Part shown: one piece after another, positions 46,976 to 58,365 of the stretch
Layout: every line of letters starts with the position of its first letter
Position numbering within the stretch: position 1 is the first letter of the stretch
Origin: Linanthus parryae
Lineage: Eukaryota; Streptophyta; Magnoliopsida; Ericales; Polemoniaceae
Assembly: GCA_023055425.1 (NCBI GenBank)
Contig: JALGPY010000008.1
Coordinates: 18,697,359 to 18,761,358, forward strand
Length of the DNA: 64,000 nt
Direction: 5' to 3'
Program-made: the position numbers and the translations under genes
Notes under the pieces: model-generated
What the model saw: the letters and a program-made list of their open reading frames with translations, nothing else
What the model was told of the DNA's origin: nothing
Database searches by the model: none

Positions 46976-47668
46976 TCAAGGAGGTCTAGCACGACGTGCC
47001 TCCTCCTTCAGTTTCTTGCTCTTGATCTTTTGCACCACATCATGCGCACCGACAATAATTGGCTTCTTTTCTGAATCGGGTGGATCGGGTTGCAAAACTG
47101 TAGACAACCCAGGTGTAGGATCCACATCTTTCTCTCTAAATTTGATCATCGCCAATTTATTCTTCCCTTTGCCCGGAACAAATGCCTTAAACACAAGTGA
47201 TGAATCTAGAGCTTTGATAGTGAGCTCCTCTGTCTCTAGATCCACATTTGCGCGCATTGTCTTCAAAAGCGGTCTTCCAAAGATAAGTGGCACATCGCGA
47301 TCCTCCTTGATGTCCACTATCACAAAGTCAGCTGGAAAGACAAATGCACCCACTTTAACAAGCAAGTTCTCAATAACCCCCTTTGCTGTAACAATAGAAT
47401 TGTCTGCCAGTTGCAGACCCATCTTCACAGGGGTTGGCGCACCAATGCCCAATCTCTGAAATAGGGACAATGGCATGAGATTAATACTCGCGCCTAAATC
47501 ACAGAGCCCATGCGTGTGATATCCACCCCCAAGTGTACAGCCTAAGATGACACTGCCTGGATCTCTCATCTTGGGAATATCTCGCTGTATCACCGTACTA
47601 CATGTCTCTGTCAGCTTCACCGTGGCATAAGGGTCTATGCTCTTCTTACCCCATAAAATTTCCTTCAA
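46976..47668 (-). CDS. Athila-like retroviral-type aspartic protease region
   Basis: A 230-residue frame with the aspartic protease active-site motif DLGAS (in GLCDLGASINLMPLS) and a later RPLLKTMRANVD segment typical of Athila-type protease. It lies in the same frame as gag, separated only by one in-frame TAA at 47678-47680, so gag and protease were one polyprotein frame or depend on stop readthrough. The C-terminus is basic. The start at 47668 was not chosen as biological; the frame is open to the stop. Confidence 0.8.
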   Translation of the reverse strand: MKEILWGKKSIDPYATVKLTETCSTVIQRDIPKMRDPGSVILGCTLGGGYHTHGLCDLGASINLMPLSLFQRLGIGAPTPVKMGLQLADNSIVTAKGVIENLLVKVGAFVFPADFVIVDIKEDRDVPLIFGRPLLKTMRANVDLETEELTIKALDSSLVFKAFVPGKGKNKLAMIKFREKDVDPTPGLSTVLQPDPPDSEKKPIIVGAHDVVQKIKSKKLKEEARRARPP

Positions 47669-47677
47669 GAACTTCTT

Positions 47678-49492
47678 TTACTTGGGCATCTGAGCAAGTG
47701 CTTCCACTAATGGGATGTTTATGTGCAGTTGTCTAAATATCTCCAGAAATCTCCCATAGTGATCTTCATCATTCTTCTTTATTGCTGCCGGATATGGCAC
47801 ATCTGGCACATACTTAGCCGGATTTAGAGTGTTCTTGGGCTCTTCTTTCTTCTCAGCTGTGTCCTTTGATTGGGGAATCATGGCCTTGGGCACATCTTCA
47901 CCCAATTCCTTCTCTGTAGCTTTTGTAGCTTCGGCTCTCGCATGGCTAGGATATGGAGGATCTTGAGTAGTCACACCACTGCGAGTAGTAATAGCCTTGA
48001 GCTGCTCAGTAGGAAGAATGGTATTGGAAGGAAGCATACCTGGCGGAAATTTAGCATTCTGATTGGCAATCTGCCCAATCTGAGTCTCGTGGCTCTTTAT
48101 TGTTGCTTGCATTGAGACAATCGTGCTCTCCATCCTGTCTTGATTAGCTAGTAACTTTCTCAGTAAAGCATTTGTCTCTTGTTCTTCTGGTTGCTGAGCC
48201 TGTTGCTGTTGAAATTTCCCTTGAGCTTGATACTGAGAGTTCGGCTGCTGTCCGGGCGCATATAACCCATTGTTAGGGTTGGCATAGCTAAAGTTTGGGT
48301 GATTACGGTTGTTGGGATGATAAGTGTTAGTCCACTGCTGCTCTCGTGGTGGACCCATGTAATTCACATCTTCAATGAAACCATATCCCTGATTCTCATC
48401 CGCGAGTAACTCACCCATGGGCTTCTGTGATGGAGGGTGCATGCCGTGAAATGCTAAGGTCATGGATTCCAGCTTTTGTTCCATAGATTCAATCTTGTTG
48501 ACTAAGGCTGCATCCCCCGGTTTGGAGTACCTACGAGTTTCAGTTCGTGTAGACTCTCTCTTTGACACGTTGTTCAGCAGATCTTGAGCTCGCTGTACTC
48601 TCAAGCCCATAAAATTGCCTCCAGCTAACATATCTAGCTCATGTGATGTTTCCCTGTCTAGAGCATTATAGAAATAATGGAGGAGTTTATACCACGGCTC
48701 TCCATGAGTAGGGCATCTGCGAAGAAGTTGGTTGAATTTCCTCCATGTATCTCCTAGAGAGTCATCCTCTTGCTGAGTAAAATTCCTAATATCAGCCATG
48801 AGCTGAGCAACTTTGGATGGCGGCAGATATTTTTTCAGAAACTCATGGCAACACTCTGCCCATGTTGTAATTGATCCTGCTGGAAGCTCCATGAGCCATG
48901 TCTTGGCTTTCCCAGATAAAGAGAATGGAAATAGCATCAACTTCACTGTTTCATCTGGAACTTGCTCATTATGCAATGTTGAAGTTATTTGCCCAAAGTT
49001 AAGCAAGTGGGCATTCGGATCATCTCCCGGAGCTGCTGTAAATAGGCACTCAGTACGCACCATATCAATCATCTGCTGACGCAACTCAAAGTGAGCAGCA
49101 TTAATCTGTGGCCTCACAATGGTAGGTTGGTATCCAGCTGGCGTGGTTCTGAAATAGTCCACCAAAGGACGATCATCTTCCTGTGCCACATTGTTCCTTT
49201 GTACCACTAGCTGATCTCCATTAGGCGGATTCGGAGGTATCGGAGGGTTAACAACTAATGTATGTGCAGCAGCTAACTGAGCTCTGAGCAACTCAGTTTC
49301 CCTCAATGAATTGGCCACTCTGGCCTCGGCAGCGACTCTAGCGGTCTCTGCATCTTCCGCAAGCTTGCGGAGTCTTTCCAACTCGGTTCCCTGTTGGTCA
49401 CCCATTGGAACTGATTCCCTCGAGTCTCTACGCAACAGTGTATCTGGATTATCAAGCGGTGGGTACAATGGCTCGTCTTGAGAACGGGTCAT
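47678..49492 (-). CDS. Athila-like Gag capsid protein, 604 residues
   Basis: Structural protein of the retroelement particle. After an N-terminal coiled coil (LRKLAEDAETARVAAEARVANS) come capsid-type blocks typical of Athila: FPFSLSGKAKTWL, a W.ECCHEFLKKYLP segment, then LLRRCPTHG..W and FYNALD. A Gln-rich linker and a second helical segment follow. The start codon at 49492 lies about 110 bp downstream of the primer site and fits the usual leader length. The frame is intact and ends at a TAA in the region where polyprotein would be expected to continue. Confidence 0.85.
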   Translation of the reverse strand: MTRSQDEPLYPPLDNPDTLLRRDSRESVPMGDQQGTELERLRKLAEDAETARVAAEARVANSLRETELLRAQLAAAHTLVVNPPIPPNPPNGDQLVVQRNNVAQEDDRPLVDYFRTTPAGYQPTIVRPQINAAHFELRQQMIDMVRTECLFTAAPGDDPNAHLLNFGQITSTLHNEQVPDETVKLMLFPFSLSGKAKTWLMELPAGSITTWAECCHEFLKKYLPPSKVAQLMADIRNFTQQEDDSLGDTWRKFNQLLRRCPTHGEPWYKLLHYFYNALDRETSHELDMLAGGNFMGLRVQRAQDLLNNVSKRESTRTETRRYSKPGDAALVNKIESMEQKLESMTLAFHGMHPPSQKPMGELLADENQGYGFIEDVNYMGPPREQQWTNTYHPNNRNHPNFSYANPNNGLYAPGQQPNSQYQAQGKFQQQQAQQPEEQETNALLRKLLANQDRMESTIVSMQATIKSHETQIGQIANQNAKFPPGMLPSNTILPTEQLKAITTRSGVTTQDPPYPSHARAEATKATEKELGEDVPKAMIPQSKDTAEKKEEPKNTLNPAKYVPDVPYPAAIKKNDEDHYGRFLEIFRQLHINIPLVEALAQMPK

Positions 49493-49603
49493 GCACCAAA
49501 AGAATCACCTGAAAATACCAACAACACTAGAACGCAGGTGAGTAAAGAATATAACTGAAAAATAAAATCCCTAAAGCTAACAATTCTAATTAATTCAACC
49601 GAA

Positions 49604-49622
49604 GTCCCCGGCAACGGCGCCA
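49604..49622 (-). other. Primer binding site, tRNA-Asp type
   Basis: The minus strand reads TGGCGCCGTTGCCGGGGAC six bases after the LTR end. The first 18 bases are complementary to the 3' end of plant tRNA-Asp(GTC), the usual Athila primer. Confidence 0.85.
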
Positions 49623-49628
49623 AAAACT

Positions 49629-51469
49629 TGACACGATTCAACCGCAAGTGTACGGCTGTCGCGTGTAGTAATATCCGGTAATCCGGGTTTATCGAACCCA
49701 AAGGACTTGTCGTGAACTAATTAGTATGATTAACTTTATGTGGGCTAGCAATTGAGAGATTTTTCTAAACTAAATAATTAAAAAGACAAATTAAGTATTT
49801 AAATATTAAGATTTAATATGGGAGAAACAACCAGGACACCTCGTTTGGGGGATTGCTAGGATTTTCTTGTTGACGACGTTCTATGATTTGTGAAACACAG
49901 ACAAAATTCACTTTGCTAATCGAGCAATACTAACTCACCGAGTTACCAAGTGAGCATCCTATGCCTAGGTTAGATTAAAACCGAGTTACCAAGTTCTAGT
50001 TTTTCCTAAACATGCATTAACGTTGAATTCTACTCTAACGATCCCAATTCTTGCTTTCACTAAGAACGGGTGATTGTTTGATTTTCCGGATTTAACAATT
50101 ACCGAGTTACCAAATAATTGCAAACTAGGTTCTAGCTAACAAGACGTCTCTAATTAACTAGATAAGATGAAGATCACAAAACAATCATAGCAAACGTAAA
50201 ATCATCAATTAGGTTTATCAAAACATGAATCTCAATTCATAAAACGCATAATCAATGTGAAAACCCTACCCCAAATTCGGGTCCTGATCTAAGAAGTTTA
50301 GCTACGCATATTCATGATCACAAATACAAGCGTTCGTGTGATCATGATAAAAAACAAAGAAAAGAAGGAGAAAAGAGATCAAACAAGGTTTCCCAAGCTC
50401 CACGATGTGATCCAAGCTCCCAGTTGATGTCCCGTCCTTCAATAATGCGTCTGCCCCTCTGAAAATATGACCTAATATGTCTAAAATACGTTCCCTAAGA
50501 GTCCCGGGTCAATTAGGAAAGTTTTAAGCATCGTTTCCTTAATTTTGGCCGCCTCTGCACAGTGTCTTCGTACGAAGACTTTTCTCTTCGTAGGAAGAGT
50601 CTTCCTGCGAAGACATTTTCTCTTCGTAGGAAGGGTCTTCGTAGGAAGAGTCTTCGTACGAAGACTTTTTCTCTTCGTAGGAAGGTCTTCCCAGATAGAT
50701 ACTGCAAGCTGTTTTAGGAAGACTTTTTCAGCAACTCAAAATTTGGCTAAGTATAATCTCTTCGTACGAAGACAAATCTCTTCGTACGAAGAGAAGTCTG
50801 GGTCACCCAAAAACATCCTTTTTCGACAAATTTTCGATTCCTTTCCCGCGCCTTTGCTTCCTTAAGTATCTCCTCGACCTCGAGACTCCTTTTATGCTAT
50901 AAAACATTCCCAAATTCCGGGGAACCCTTCATTCATCAATTTAGCTCCTCGAAAGGCGTGTTTGGCATTTCCGGATGCTTGTGGCCGCGTATTATCTCTT
51001 TGAGCATCCTTTTTGACATAACTTTTTCGTCCGAACTCCGATAAATGTGATTTTTGCACCTTTAGATTCCTTTTGCGACGTAGACTTCATCCATGTAGAG
51101 AAATTCCCGTTTTCCGGATCATTTTCTCGTTTTTCTCAATTATTGCCTAATATTTGGCGAAAACATCCAAAATGCGCCAAATTCGTCTTTTCTTCTATTC
51201 CGAAGCTCGTTTCTTCTCTCCACTTGATTCCCGCATACGTAATTCCTGTCAAACAACAACATGAACACTACCGCGAAGATCAAATGTGATAAATTATCAA
51301 AATCATACTGAAAACCATTAAGAAACGCCCGGATTGTGCTTTAAAGCTCAAAAACATCCAAAAGTGCATTTTATTCTCAAATTAGCCCGAAATCCATCCC
51401 TTTGCACCGAAACGCGCACAAATAACAATGTGAAATGTACGTAGGATTACTCTTATTAAGGAGTTATCA
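49629..51469 (-). repeat. Athila-like 5' LTR, 1841 bp
   Basis: Partner of 42433-44273. Substitutions noticed: two around 50273-50278, one near 51141, one near 51173 and one near 51447. Confidence 0.9.
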
Positions 51470-51474
51470 CTTTT
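51470..51474. repeat. Athila-like target duplication, right copy (CTTTT)
   Basis: Directly follows the LTR end; matches 42428-42432. Confidence 0.85.
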
Positions 51475-52820
51475 CCTTCATGGTATTGGATCTTAATATC
51501 GTAATCCTTCACTAACTCTAACCACCTCCTTTGTCGCATATTCAGCTCCTTTTGCGTGAATATGTACTTCAAACTCTTGTGATCCGTGAAAATCTTACAC
51601 GTCGTACCGTAAAGGTAATGTCTCCAAATCTTCAGTGCAAAAACAATAGCTGCTAACTCCAAATCATGGGTGGGGTAGTTCTCTTCGTAAGGCTTTAGTT
51701 GCCTGGAAGCATAGGCAATCACCTTTCCATCTTGCATCAAAACACATCCTAGGCCATGCTTTGAGGCATCACTGTATACCTCAAATTCTCCTCCTTCGGT
51801 AGGTAAGGTCAACACATGTGCTGACGTTAATCTATCCTTCAGCGTTTGGAACGCTTCCTCACACTTGCTATCCCACACGTATTTGCTCGACTTCTTCATT
51901 AATGTCGTCATGGGTTTCGCTATCTTAGAGAAATCCTTCACAAATCTCCGATAGTAACCAGCCAATCCTAAGAAACTTCTTATCTCCGTTACGCTCTTTG
52001 GTGTGGGCCAGTCCTTTACTGCCGAAATCTTCCCTGGGTCCACTGACACACCTTCCTTGGATATGATATGCCCTAGGAAAGGCACTCTATCCAACCAAAA
52101 TTCACACTTCGATAACTTTCCAAACAACTTCTCTTCCCTTAGGGTTTCCAATACTTCCCTCAAATGTTGTTCATGTTCTTCTTTACCTTTCGAGTAGATT
52201 AGAATGTCGTCGATGAAAACGACAACAAACTTATCTAGGTACTTCTGAAGAACTCGGTTCATCAGCTCCATAAATGCTGCTGGAGCATTGGTTAGACCGA
52301 ATGCCATGACTGTAAATTCATAGTGGCCATATCGACTCCGAAATGCCGTTTTAGGAATATCCTGTTCAGCTATCCTAAGCTGGTGATATCCTGACCTTAA
52401 ATCAATCTTCGAAAAGGTATCGGCTCCTTGTAACTGATCGAACAAGTCGTCGATTCTTGGAAGTGGGTATCTATTCTTAACGGTTACACCATTTAGTTCA
52501 CGGTAGTCTATGCAAAGTCTTAGACTTCCATCCTTCTTCTTTACGAACAAAACGGGTGCTCCCCAAGGTGATACACTAGGTCTGATGAAACCCTTGTCTA
52601 ATAACTCCTTAAGTTGCTCTTGTAACTCCTTGAGCTCGGCTGGTGCCATCCTATATGGTGCCTTCGAGATTGGTCCAGTCCCTGGTAATAAAGCAATCGC
52701 AAAGTCTACGGCTCTCTTTGGTGGCATTCCTGAAAGCTCTTCCGGAAAGACGTCCGGAAATTCTCTCACCACTGGAATATCTGCTAACTTTTCCCCTTCT
52801 TTGTCCTGATCATGGATCAT
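51475..52820 (-). CDS. Chromovirus reverse transcriptase and RNase H (part of pol)
   Basis: Reverse transcriptase from about residue 80: [14 protein letters not shown], then the conserved [12 protein letters not shown], the F.GLTNAPA.F block and the catalytic FIDDILIYS. RNase H follows with [10 protein letters not shown], a [12 protein letters not shown] helix and FTDHKSLKY. The frame runs to the Athila insertion border and, with one copy of CTTTT discounted, continues in phase into the integrase at 42432. At its start, near 52820, it is one frame away from the protease, so a frameshift separates them. Confidence 0.9.
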
Positions 52821-53632
52821 CAGAGGTATGCCTTATGCCCTTTCTTCACATAGGATAGGATGGATAGGGCTGACACGATTTGGATATTGGGTCCGTTGGT
52901 TATGCCCCTATAGGATAGACGTTCCCCTTTCGGGCCACGAAATCTAACTTTTTGGTTGGCACATTCTATGGTTGCTTTGTATTTGCTAAGCCAGTCCATA
53001 CCTAAGATGACGTCTAGGTTGCCTAGATCGAAAAGAATCAGGTCAGAAGGTAGCTTGGCTCCTAGGATTTCTAGGTTGACTCCAGGATACATGGTTTTAC
53101 AAGATATGGCTTCTCCACTAGGGGTAGAGATGGTAATAGAAATTGGGGTAGGAGTTGGCAAGTCTAACTTCTTAGCAAAAGTAGATGATATGAAAGAAAA
53201 TGTGGCTCCAGAATCAAATAAGACTAAAGCAGGGGTGGAATGGATTAGGAATGTACCAGTCACCACGTTGGCTTGCTCCGCTTGAGTCTGATTCATAACA
53301 TTGATAGTTCCAGCCGCGCTACGGGTCGTGGCAGCTGGTGTTGTAGGAGTTGTTGTTGTTGCGGTCACGGATCCACCAACACTTCCTTGTGGCGTGTTGT
53401 TATAGTTGTTTCCTCCTTGCCCATTGCCGTTCCTCCAGTTATTGTTGTTCCTATAGCTTCCACCTTGCTGATAGTTGCGTTGGTTCCCTCCATATTGGTT
53501 ACCACGGTTGTTATTGCCTCCCTGGTTATATCCATTATTATTTCCACCGTAGTTGTTGCCTCCACGGTTGAATCCACCATTGTTTCTTCCTGAGGGTTTG
53601 ACACGACATTCATACCTTCGATGGCCCAGCCT
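52820..53632 (-). CDS. Chromovirus nucleocapsid linker and aspartic protease (part of gag-pol)
   Basis: A long Gly/Asn-rich linker of GGNN-type repeats precedes a protease domain with active-site LFDSGAT and the downstream [10 protein letters not shown] motif. It lies in another frame than gag; the switch falls inside the CCHC zinc knuckle near 53632. A second switch near 52820 leads into the reverse transcriptase. Both look like single-base indels. Confidence 0.8.
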   Translation of the reverse strand, partial: RLGHRRYECRVKPSGRNNGGFNRGGNNYGGNNNGYNQGGNNNRGNQYGGNQRNYQQGGSYRNNNNWRNGNGQGGNNYNNTPQGSVGGSVTATTTTPTTPAATTRSAAGTINVMNQTQAEQANVVTGTFLIHSTPALVLFDSGATFSFISSTFAKKLDLPTPTPISITISTPSGEAISCKTMYPGVNLEILGAKLPSDLILFDLGNLDVILGMDWLSKYKATIECANQKVRFRGPKGERLSYRGITNGPNIQIVSALSILSYVKKGHKAYL

Positions 53633-54587
53633 TACCACAATTGAGGCAGTTAACTTTATTCCCTCGGCAGTCCTCTCCGGGGTGGTTTCTGTCGCATTGC
53701 CTACAGTTGAAGATTCGCACCTGGCCTTGTCCTCCTTGGCCTTGGTTTCCAAACTGGTTGGTGGGGGTTGGGTTGGGGCGAAACCTTTTATCCCCACCAT
53801 TGTTTCCTGTACAACGGTTCTGGAAACTAGTTGCTGCTGGTGCCTCGGTCTTTCTTTTCTTGTTAGCTTCTATGTCCTCATCCAGCATGCGCTGCATATC
53901 CTGAGCCGCTCCATAGGCCTCCAATAGTGTGGTGAAACGTGTAGGCCCCATGGCCCTTCGAACTTGAAAGTTCAAACCTTCAACAAACTTGCGGATCTTG
54001 CTTGCCTCAGTCGGGGTAATTGCTTGTCCAAACCTCATAAGTTCCATATACTTATCGTAGTAATCAGTCCGGGTATCTCCCTCTTGCTTCAGGTGCAAGA
54101 ACTCGTTAAACTTCCTAGACTTCACATGATCGGGGTAGAACCTTTCACGCATAGCTTCCTTTAGTTGCTCCCATCCAAAGCCTTCTTGGGCGAGCAAAGT
54201 AGCTGATGCGGAAGTCCACCAGTTATCGGCTTCTTTCTTAAAATAGTAGACCGCCACTTCTATGCGTCGATCCTCTGGGCAACGCACCGAATTCAACGCC
54301 TTGTGAAAGTCGCGGATCCAATTCTCCAGGATGGTCGGGTCATCCGTCCCGTAAAAGAAGTCGGGTCGGAGTTCCGCCATCTTACTCATGATGTCTCCTC
54401 CCCCAGCCTGCTGGTTGTGAAGGAGTTGGGTTAAGGCTATGGTCGCTTGTTCCAGATTCTGGAACCGAATTGGGTCATATTGTTGAGGAGCCTGAGCTTG
54501 TTGGTTTCCTTGGTTTCCTTGATTCATTGTTCCTACTTGTCTTGCACGACTCCTGGTATAATATTGAGGAGGGTTGGCAAATCGCAT
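53610..54587 (-). CDS. Chromovirus Gag capsid protein
   Basis: 325 residues. After a Gln-rich N-terminus come the retrotransposon-gag features F.G..DP..LENWI.D (near residue 80), AVYYFKKEADNWW (near 107) and W.QLKEAMRERFYP (near 134), with EFLHLKQEGDT further on. It ends within a zinc knuckle (CLNCGKAG), where the frame is lost and terminated. The rest of the knuckle (GHRRYEC) is in the next frame. The start lies about 470 bp after the primer site. Confidence 0.85.
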   Translation of the reverse strand: MRFANPPQYYTRSRARQVGTMNQGNQGNQQAQAPQQYDPIRFQNLEQATIALTQLLHNQQAGGGDIMSKMAELRPDFFYGTDDPTILENWIRDFHKALNSVRCPEDRRIEVAVYYFKKEADNWWTSASATLLAQEGFGWEQLKEAMRERFYPDHVKSRKFNEFLHLKQEGDTRTDYYDKYMELMRFGQAITPTEASKIRKFVEGLNFQVRRAMGPTRFTTLLEAYGAAQDMQRMLDEDIEANKKRKTEAPAATSFQNRCTGNNGGDKRFRPNPTPTNQFGNQGQGGQGQVRIFNCRQCDRNHPGEDCRGNKVNCLNCGKAGPSKV

Positions 54588-55055
54588 TGTACCTTATAAA
54601 TGTGACTTTACTTAATACAATCCTAAGGTACTCACACACAAAACGTAGGCTTAAATAATCATGCCATGCTATATGAAGAATCTACAAGTCCAAAGGTTGG
54701 TGGAGCAGTGCGGGTAGGGCGGCATGAGAAGAGACAAGAGAAGCCTTAGAGGAGTTCCAAATCACGTATACACTCATTATTTAAACAAAATTAATCTAAA
54801 TAATCAAATAACAAGTGTCAAACAATTATCACAATAATATTAGCACATTGAGGCACACAATATGGCACATAACAATCTCCAATAAATCTCAAATATCCAA
54901 CACGAAAGATTCTAGACTAACCCACAACCCCGACTTGTTTAAATTTTATTATCAATTTTAGTTAGCCTATGTCGATTTTAATTTTCAAAAAGTTTAATTT
55001 ATGTTTTATCTTTATTTAACGGAAATCGAAAGGTCGCACTAGCGTTGGGACCGTC
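54588..55055 (-). other. Untranslated leader of the chromovirus
   Basis: Sequence between primer site and gag; no gene seen. Confidence 0.6.
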
Positions 55056-55068
55056 GGCTCTGATACCA
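55056..55068 (-). other. Primer binding site, initiator tRNA-Met type
   Basis: The minus strand reads TGGTATCAGAGCC, two bases after LTR-B. It is complementary to the 3' end of initiator tRNA-Met. Confidence 0.85.
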
Positions 55069-55070
55069 AC

Positions 55071-57544
55071 TGAAACAACCCTGGAACCTACGGTTCCCTG
55101 CTAGTACAACCAAACGATAATCCAAAAGTGGATTTATTAATGAAAATCGGAGAAATCCTCCAACAATAGTTTTGAAAGAAATAAATGACATTGTTCAAAT
55201 CTAAATTCTGAAACAAAAGCTTCCTAACATAAATGAAAAACTTCCTAGCTGCTTGATCCTAATCTTCAATTCACGTGTGCGCGTTCCCCCACTTTATTCG
55301 TAACCTGCGGGTTTTCAAATAGCAACAGCCGACCGCAGTAAAAGTTTGTCAGTAAAAACTGAGTAAGCATATACCACAACATGTAAAACAGAGTTTTGGC
55401 TAAAAGACTGGATCACAATATAACTGAAGTAACTTCACATTTAATCATTAGTTGAGCTGAGGCATATTAGAGCCCAGCGGGTAACGAATGCCCACAGAGA
55501 GGTCACGATGCAATAATAATAATTAGAGTACCTCTCGGGATATCACAGTCCATCCCAATTCACCCCTGAACTAACTATGAGACCTTAAGTGTCGACACCC
55601 CTATACAGTTGTGACCCACACATGCATAGGTAGTACTCTATAGCTTTCACAATATAAAAACCCATATAGGGTAGGGTATGAAACCCTAGGAGGTTCTTCT
55701 CACGTGCGCCTCCGGCCGTAGCCTTCACACACATCCTCTGTACATCGCCCCATATCATTTATCGTTCATTAATATATCACATGACCATTCTAATAACCCA
55801 TACTTTCGAAAGAGATACTTTGCAAGAGATTTTCGAAATTCAAAACTTAAAACAGTTGGACGATACACAAGTAACACACGCCAAACACATTTTGATAGTT
55901 GAAGGTGTTGTGCATATAAACTTACTTGGATTTGAAGAGAGATCGTCACACGAAAGCAAGTACACAACTACTCGTAGTACGGATCCTCAATGAACTCACC
56001 TCCTACGAACTTGGAATCTACAATAGCAATTATTCCTAATTAACATATTGCTATCACGACAATAGTGCACAGAAGTCCTATATGCAAATGCAAGCGTAAA
56101 CCCCACTAACCTTCCTGAACTGAAATATGTTTTATTGGTTATAAACATAAATTTACTAAGAAAATAGTTATTTATAAGGACTAGAAGTGAACTAAACAAA
56201 TATTTTATTTACTATTTTAGAAATATTACTTGTTGTAAGAATACTAGATTTATTCTACATAATTAAAGATAAATATTTAATTCAAACTACTAAATTACTA
56301 AAAAGTATAATTCTTATTAAAAGCTAAAAACCCCTTATTTAACTCCCCCAAAATTCACTAAGGTAAAAGGACTTTTATTAAAACCAAATTTTATATGAGC
56401 TAACATTTACTATTATAGAACATAATATAGCTATAATTATATCTATATATAAAATTATAAAGTAATACAATTTTTTTGTTTGTAGAATAATAAAACTAAT
56501 TCAACTTAATTAGTAAAATATTTTTGTGAAGATATAAATAACTTATTATAACATAAACACAATTCTTTTAATTACATAGGGCTAAACTTATAAAAAAAAA
56601 TAGCTTTTCACAAAATACAAAACTAACATCCACATAGTTTTAAAAGTTGCAACCGGTTACCCTTGTTCATTACCTCTACAACCAAATTCTATAATCCTTC
56701 AAAACCTTTCAACCCTTACTGGACCCCAATGCAAACAGCCCCTATACATCAAAATACACTAACTACCAGTAATTACTACTACTAGAGTAACATGGTGTAA
56801 GGCATCAAAGTTGAACTCAAAACAGGGGGCTTGGGAATTACCGAGCCACTGAAACGGGGAGGCAAAGACGGGGAGTCGCGGCTTCCGCTACTGGAGCTCG
56901 CCGGTGTGGCAGAGAGACGTCGGAGCGCTGGTGCAAACGGCGGAAACCGGAGCTGGGCTTGCCTGGGCTCGGTTGGACTTCCGCCGAGTTTTCCGGGTGA
57001 GTTTCCGGCGGATTTGCTTCGGCAAATCAACGGGAGAGGGAGAGAGCTCGAGGGAAAGAAAGGTGCTGGTTTGGTGTGGTGAAATCTGAGAATGCAAGGT
57101 GGGTTTATATAGTCGGAGAGAGAGGAATCCGACCGGCAATCGGAGACTTTCCGGGTTGTTTTTCGATTTCGAATCGAGACATGAATTTGGGCGAGATTGG
57201 GTATCTTTATGAGGAAGAATCGGGTCTTAGCGGATTGGGATTGAATTGTGACAAGAATTTTATGAAGAGGAGGTCTTGGTGGTGGTGTTTGTGTCGGAGA
57301 CGGCGTCGGAAGCGAGGAGAGTAACTCTCCTGCTCATGGAAGGTGAGGAAGGGGATGAACTAGAGAAGTATTCGGTGTGGTAGGGTGCACCAAGTATCGC
57401 GGTGGTTGGACACTTAAAATTAAATTAAAACGTGACGTTCTGGACACGTTAAAAATGTTACACGACACGCAATTTTTAATAACTAAAAAGTTATCTAACT
57501 ACTATAATTATTTACTAACAATATATATATAAAAAAAAACTTTA

Positions 57545-57575
<31 letters not shown>

Positions 57576-57715
57576 TTTCTTAATAATTATATATATATAT
57601 ATACACACACACGCATACAAAAAAAATTTGATAAAACTACTTTTATAAATCCTACTAACGACCCAAAATATTTGCTAAGTTCCTAAAAATACCCCCAAAA
57701 TCATGGGGTATTACA
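55071..57715 (-). repeat. Chromovirus LTR-B (5' LTR of the main unit), 2645 bp
   Basis: Near-identical to LTR-A. Unlike a normal outer LTR it is followed, not by host DNA, but by the polypurine tract and integrase end of another unit. Confidence 0.9.
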
Positions 57716-58335
57716 TCACATCTCCCTTAAAACAAAGCTTCGTCCCCGAAGCTTAAAGTAATTCGCCAATGCAATGCATGTAGTTATAATGCACAAGTAA
57801 TAGCAAGACATGTAATACGAAACAGGACGGGTAATTGAAATGCACGGCTGTTAAATCACATCTCCCTTAAAGGGAGTGACGTCCCTGTCACTCGACTCAT
57901 ACCTGGTCGAAAAGGTGTGGGTAGCGTTTCATCATGTCTGTCTGGGCCTCCCATGTTGCTTCTTCAGTGAGATGGTTCAACCAAAGAACCTTAACCAACG
58001 CAGTTGACTTGGTACGGGTTTCCCTAGTCTTCCGATCTAAGATTTTGATTGGTTGCTCTTCATAAGTGAGGGATGGATCAAGTTCAACCGGTTCGGGATC
58101 AAGGATATGGTTCGGGTCATGGATATAAGGTTTGAGCTGAGAGACATGGAAAACATTATGGACTCTACCTAAGTTGTTAGGAAGATTAAGGCGATAGGCT
58201 ACTTCTCCGATCCGATCCAAAACCTCATAGGGTCCAATGAACTTAGGACTTAGCTTTCCTTTCTGATTAAAACGCATAACCCCCTTCGTCGGAGAGACTT
58301 TTAGGAACACTTTGTCGCCGACCTTAAATTCAAGT
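57716..58335 (-). pseudogene. Second, truncated copy of the chromovirus integrase end
   Basis: Near-identical to 40646-41265: polypurine tract, non-coding spacer and the C-terminal 137 residues of integrase with the chromodomain-like tail (ORF 57897-58310). It stops abruptly at 58335. The remaining integrase, reverse transcriptase and gag of this unit are missing. Confidence 0.85.
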
Positions 58336-58365
58336 TCCTAAAATATTTGTATGCGCATAACCCCG
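58336..58365. other. Filler DNA at a deletion junction
   Basis: About 30 bp between the truncated integrase and the LTR-C fragment is made of short words found nearby: TCCTAAAA and AAATATTTG from the LTR, and GCATAACCCC from the integrase gene. This looks like templated insertion during end-joining. Confidence 0.55.

Larger units (their letters stand above)
42433..51469 (-). mobile_element. Athila-like gag-protease LTR element, 9.0 kb, nested in the chromovirus pol
   Basis: Two 1841-bp LTRs (42433-44273 and 49629-51469) begin TG and end CA and are flanked by CTTTT duplications. The minus strand carries an Athila-type gag, then a protease, then about 2.7 kb without genes. There is no reverse transcriptase, RNase H, integrase or envelope-like gene, so movement would need enzymes from another element. 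I noticed only five substitutions between the LTRs, so the insertion is recent. The primer site matches tRNA-Asp. Confidence 0.9.

Noticed and set aside
53273..53593. Plus-strand frame with Val/Ile/Cys repeats
   Set aside because: Antisense shadow of the Gly/Asn-rich linker of the chromovirus polyprotein.
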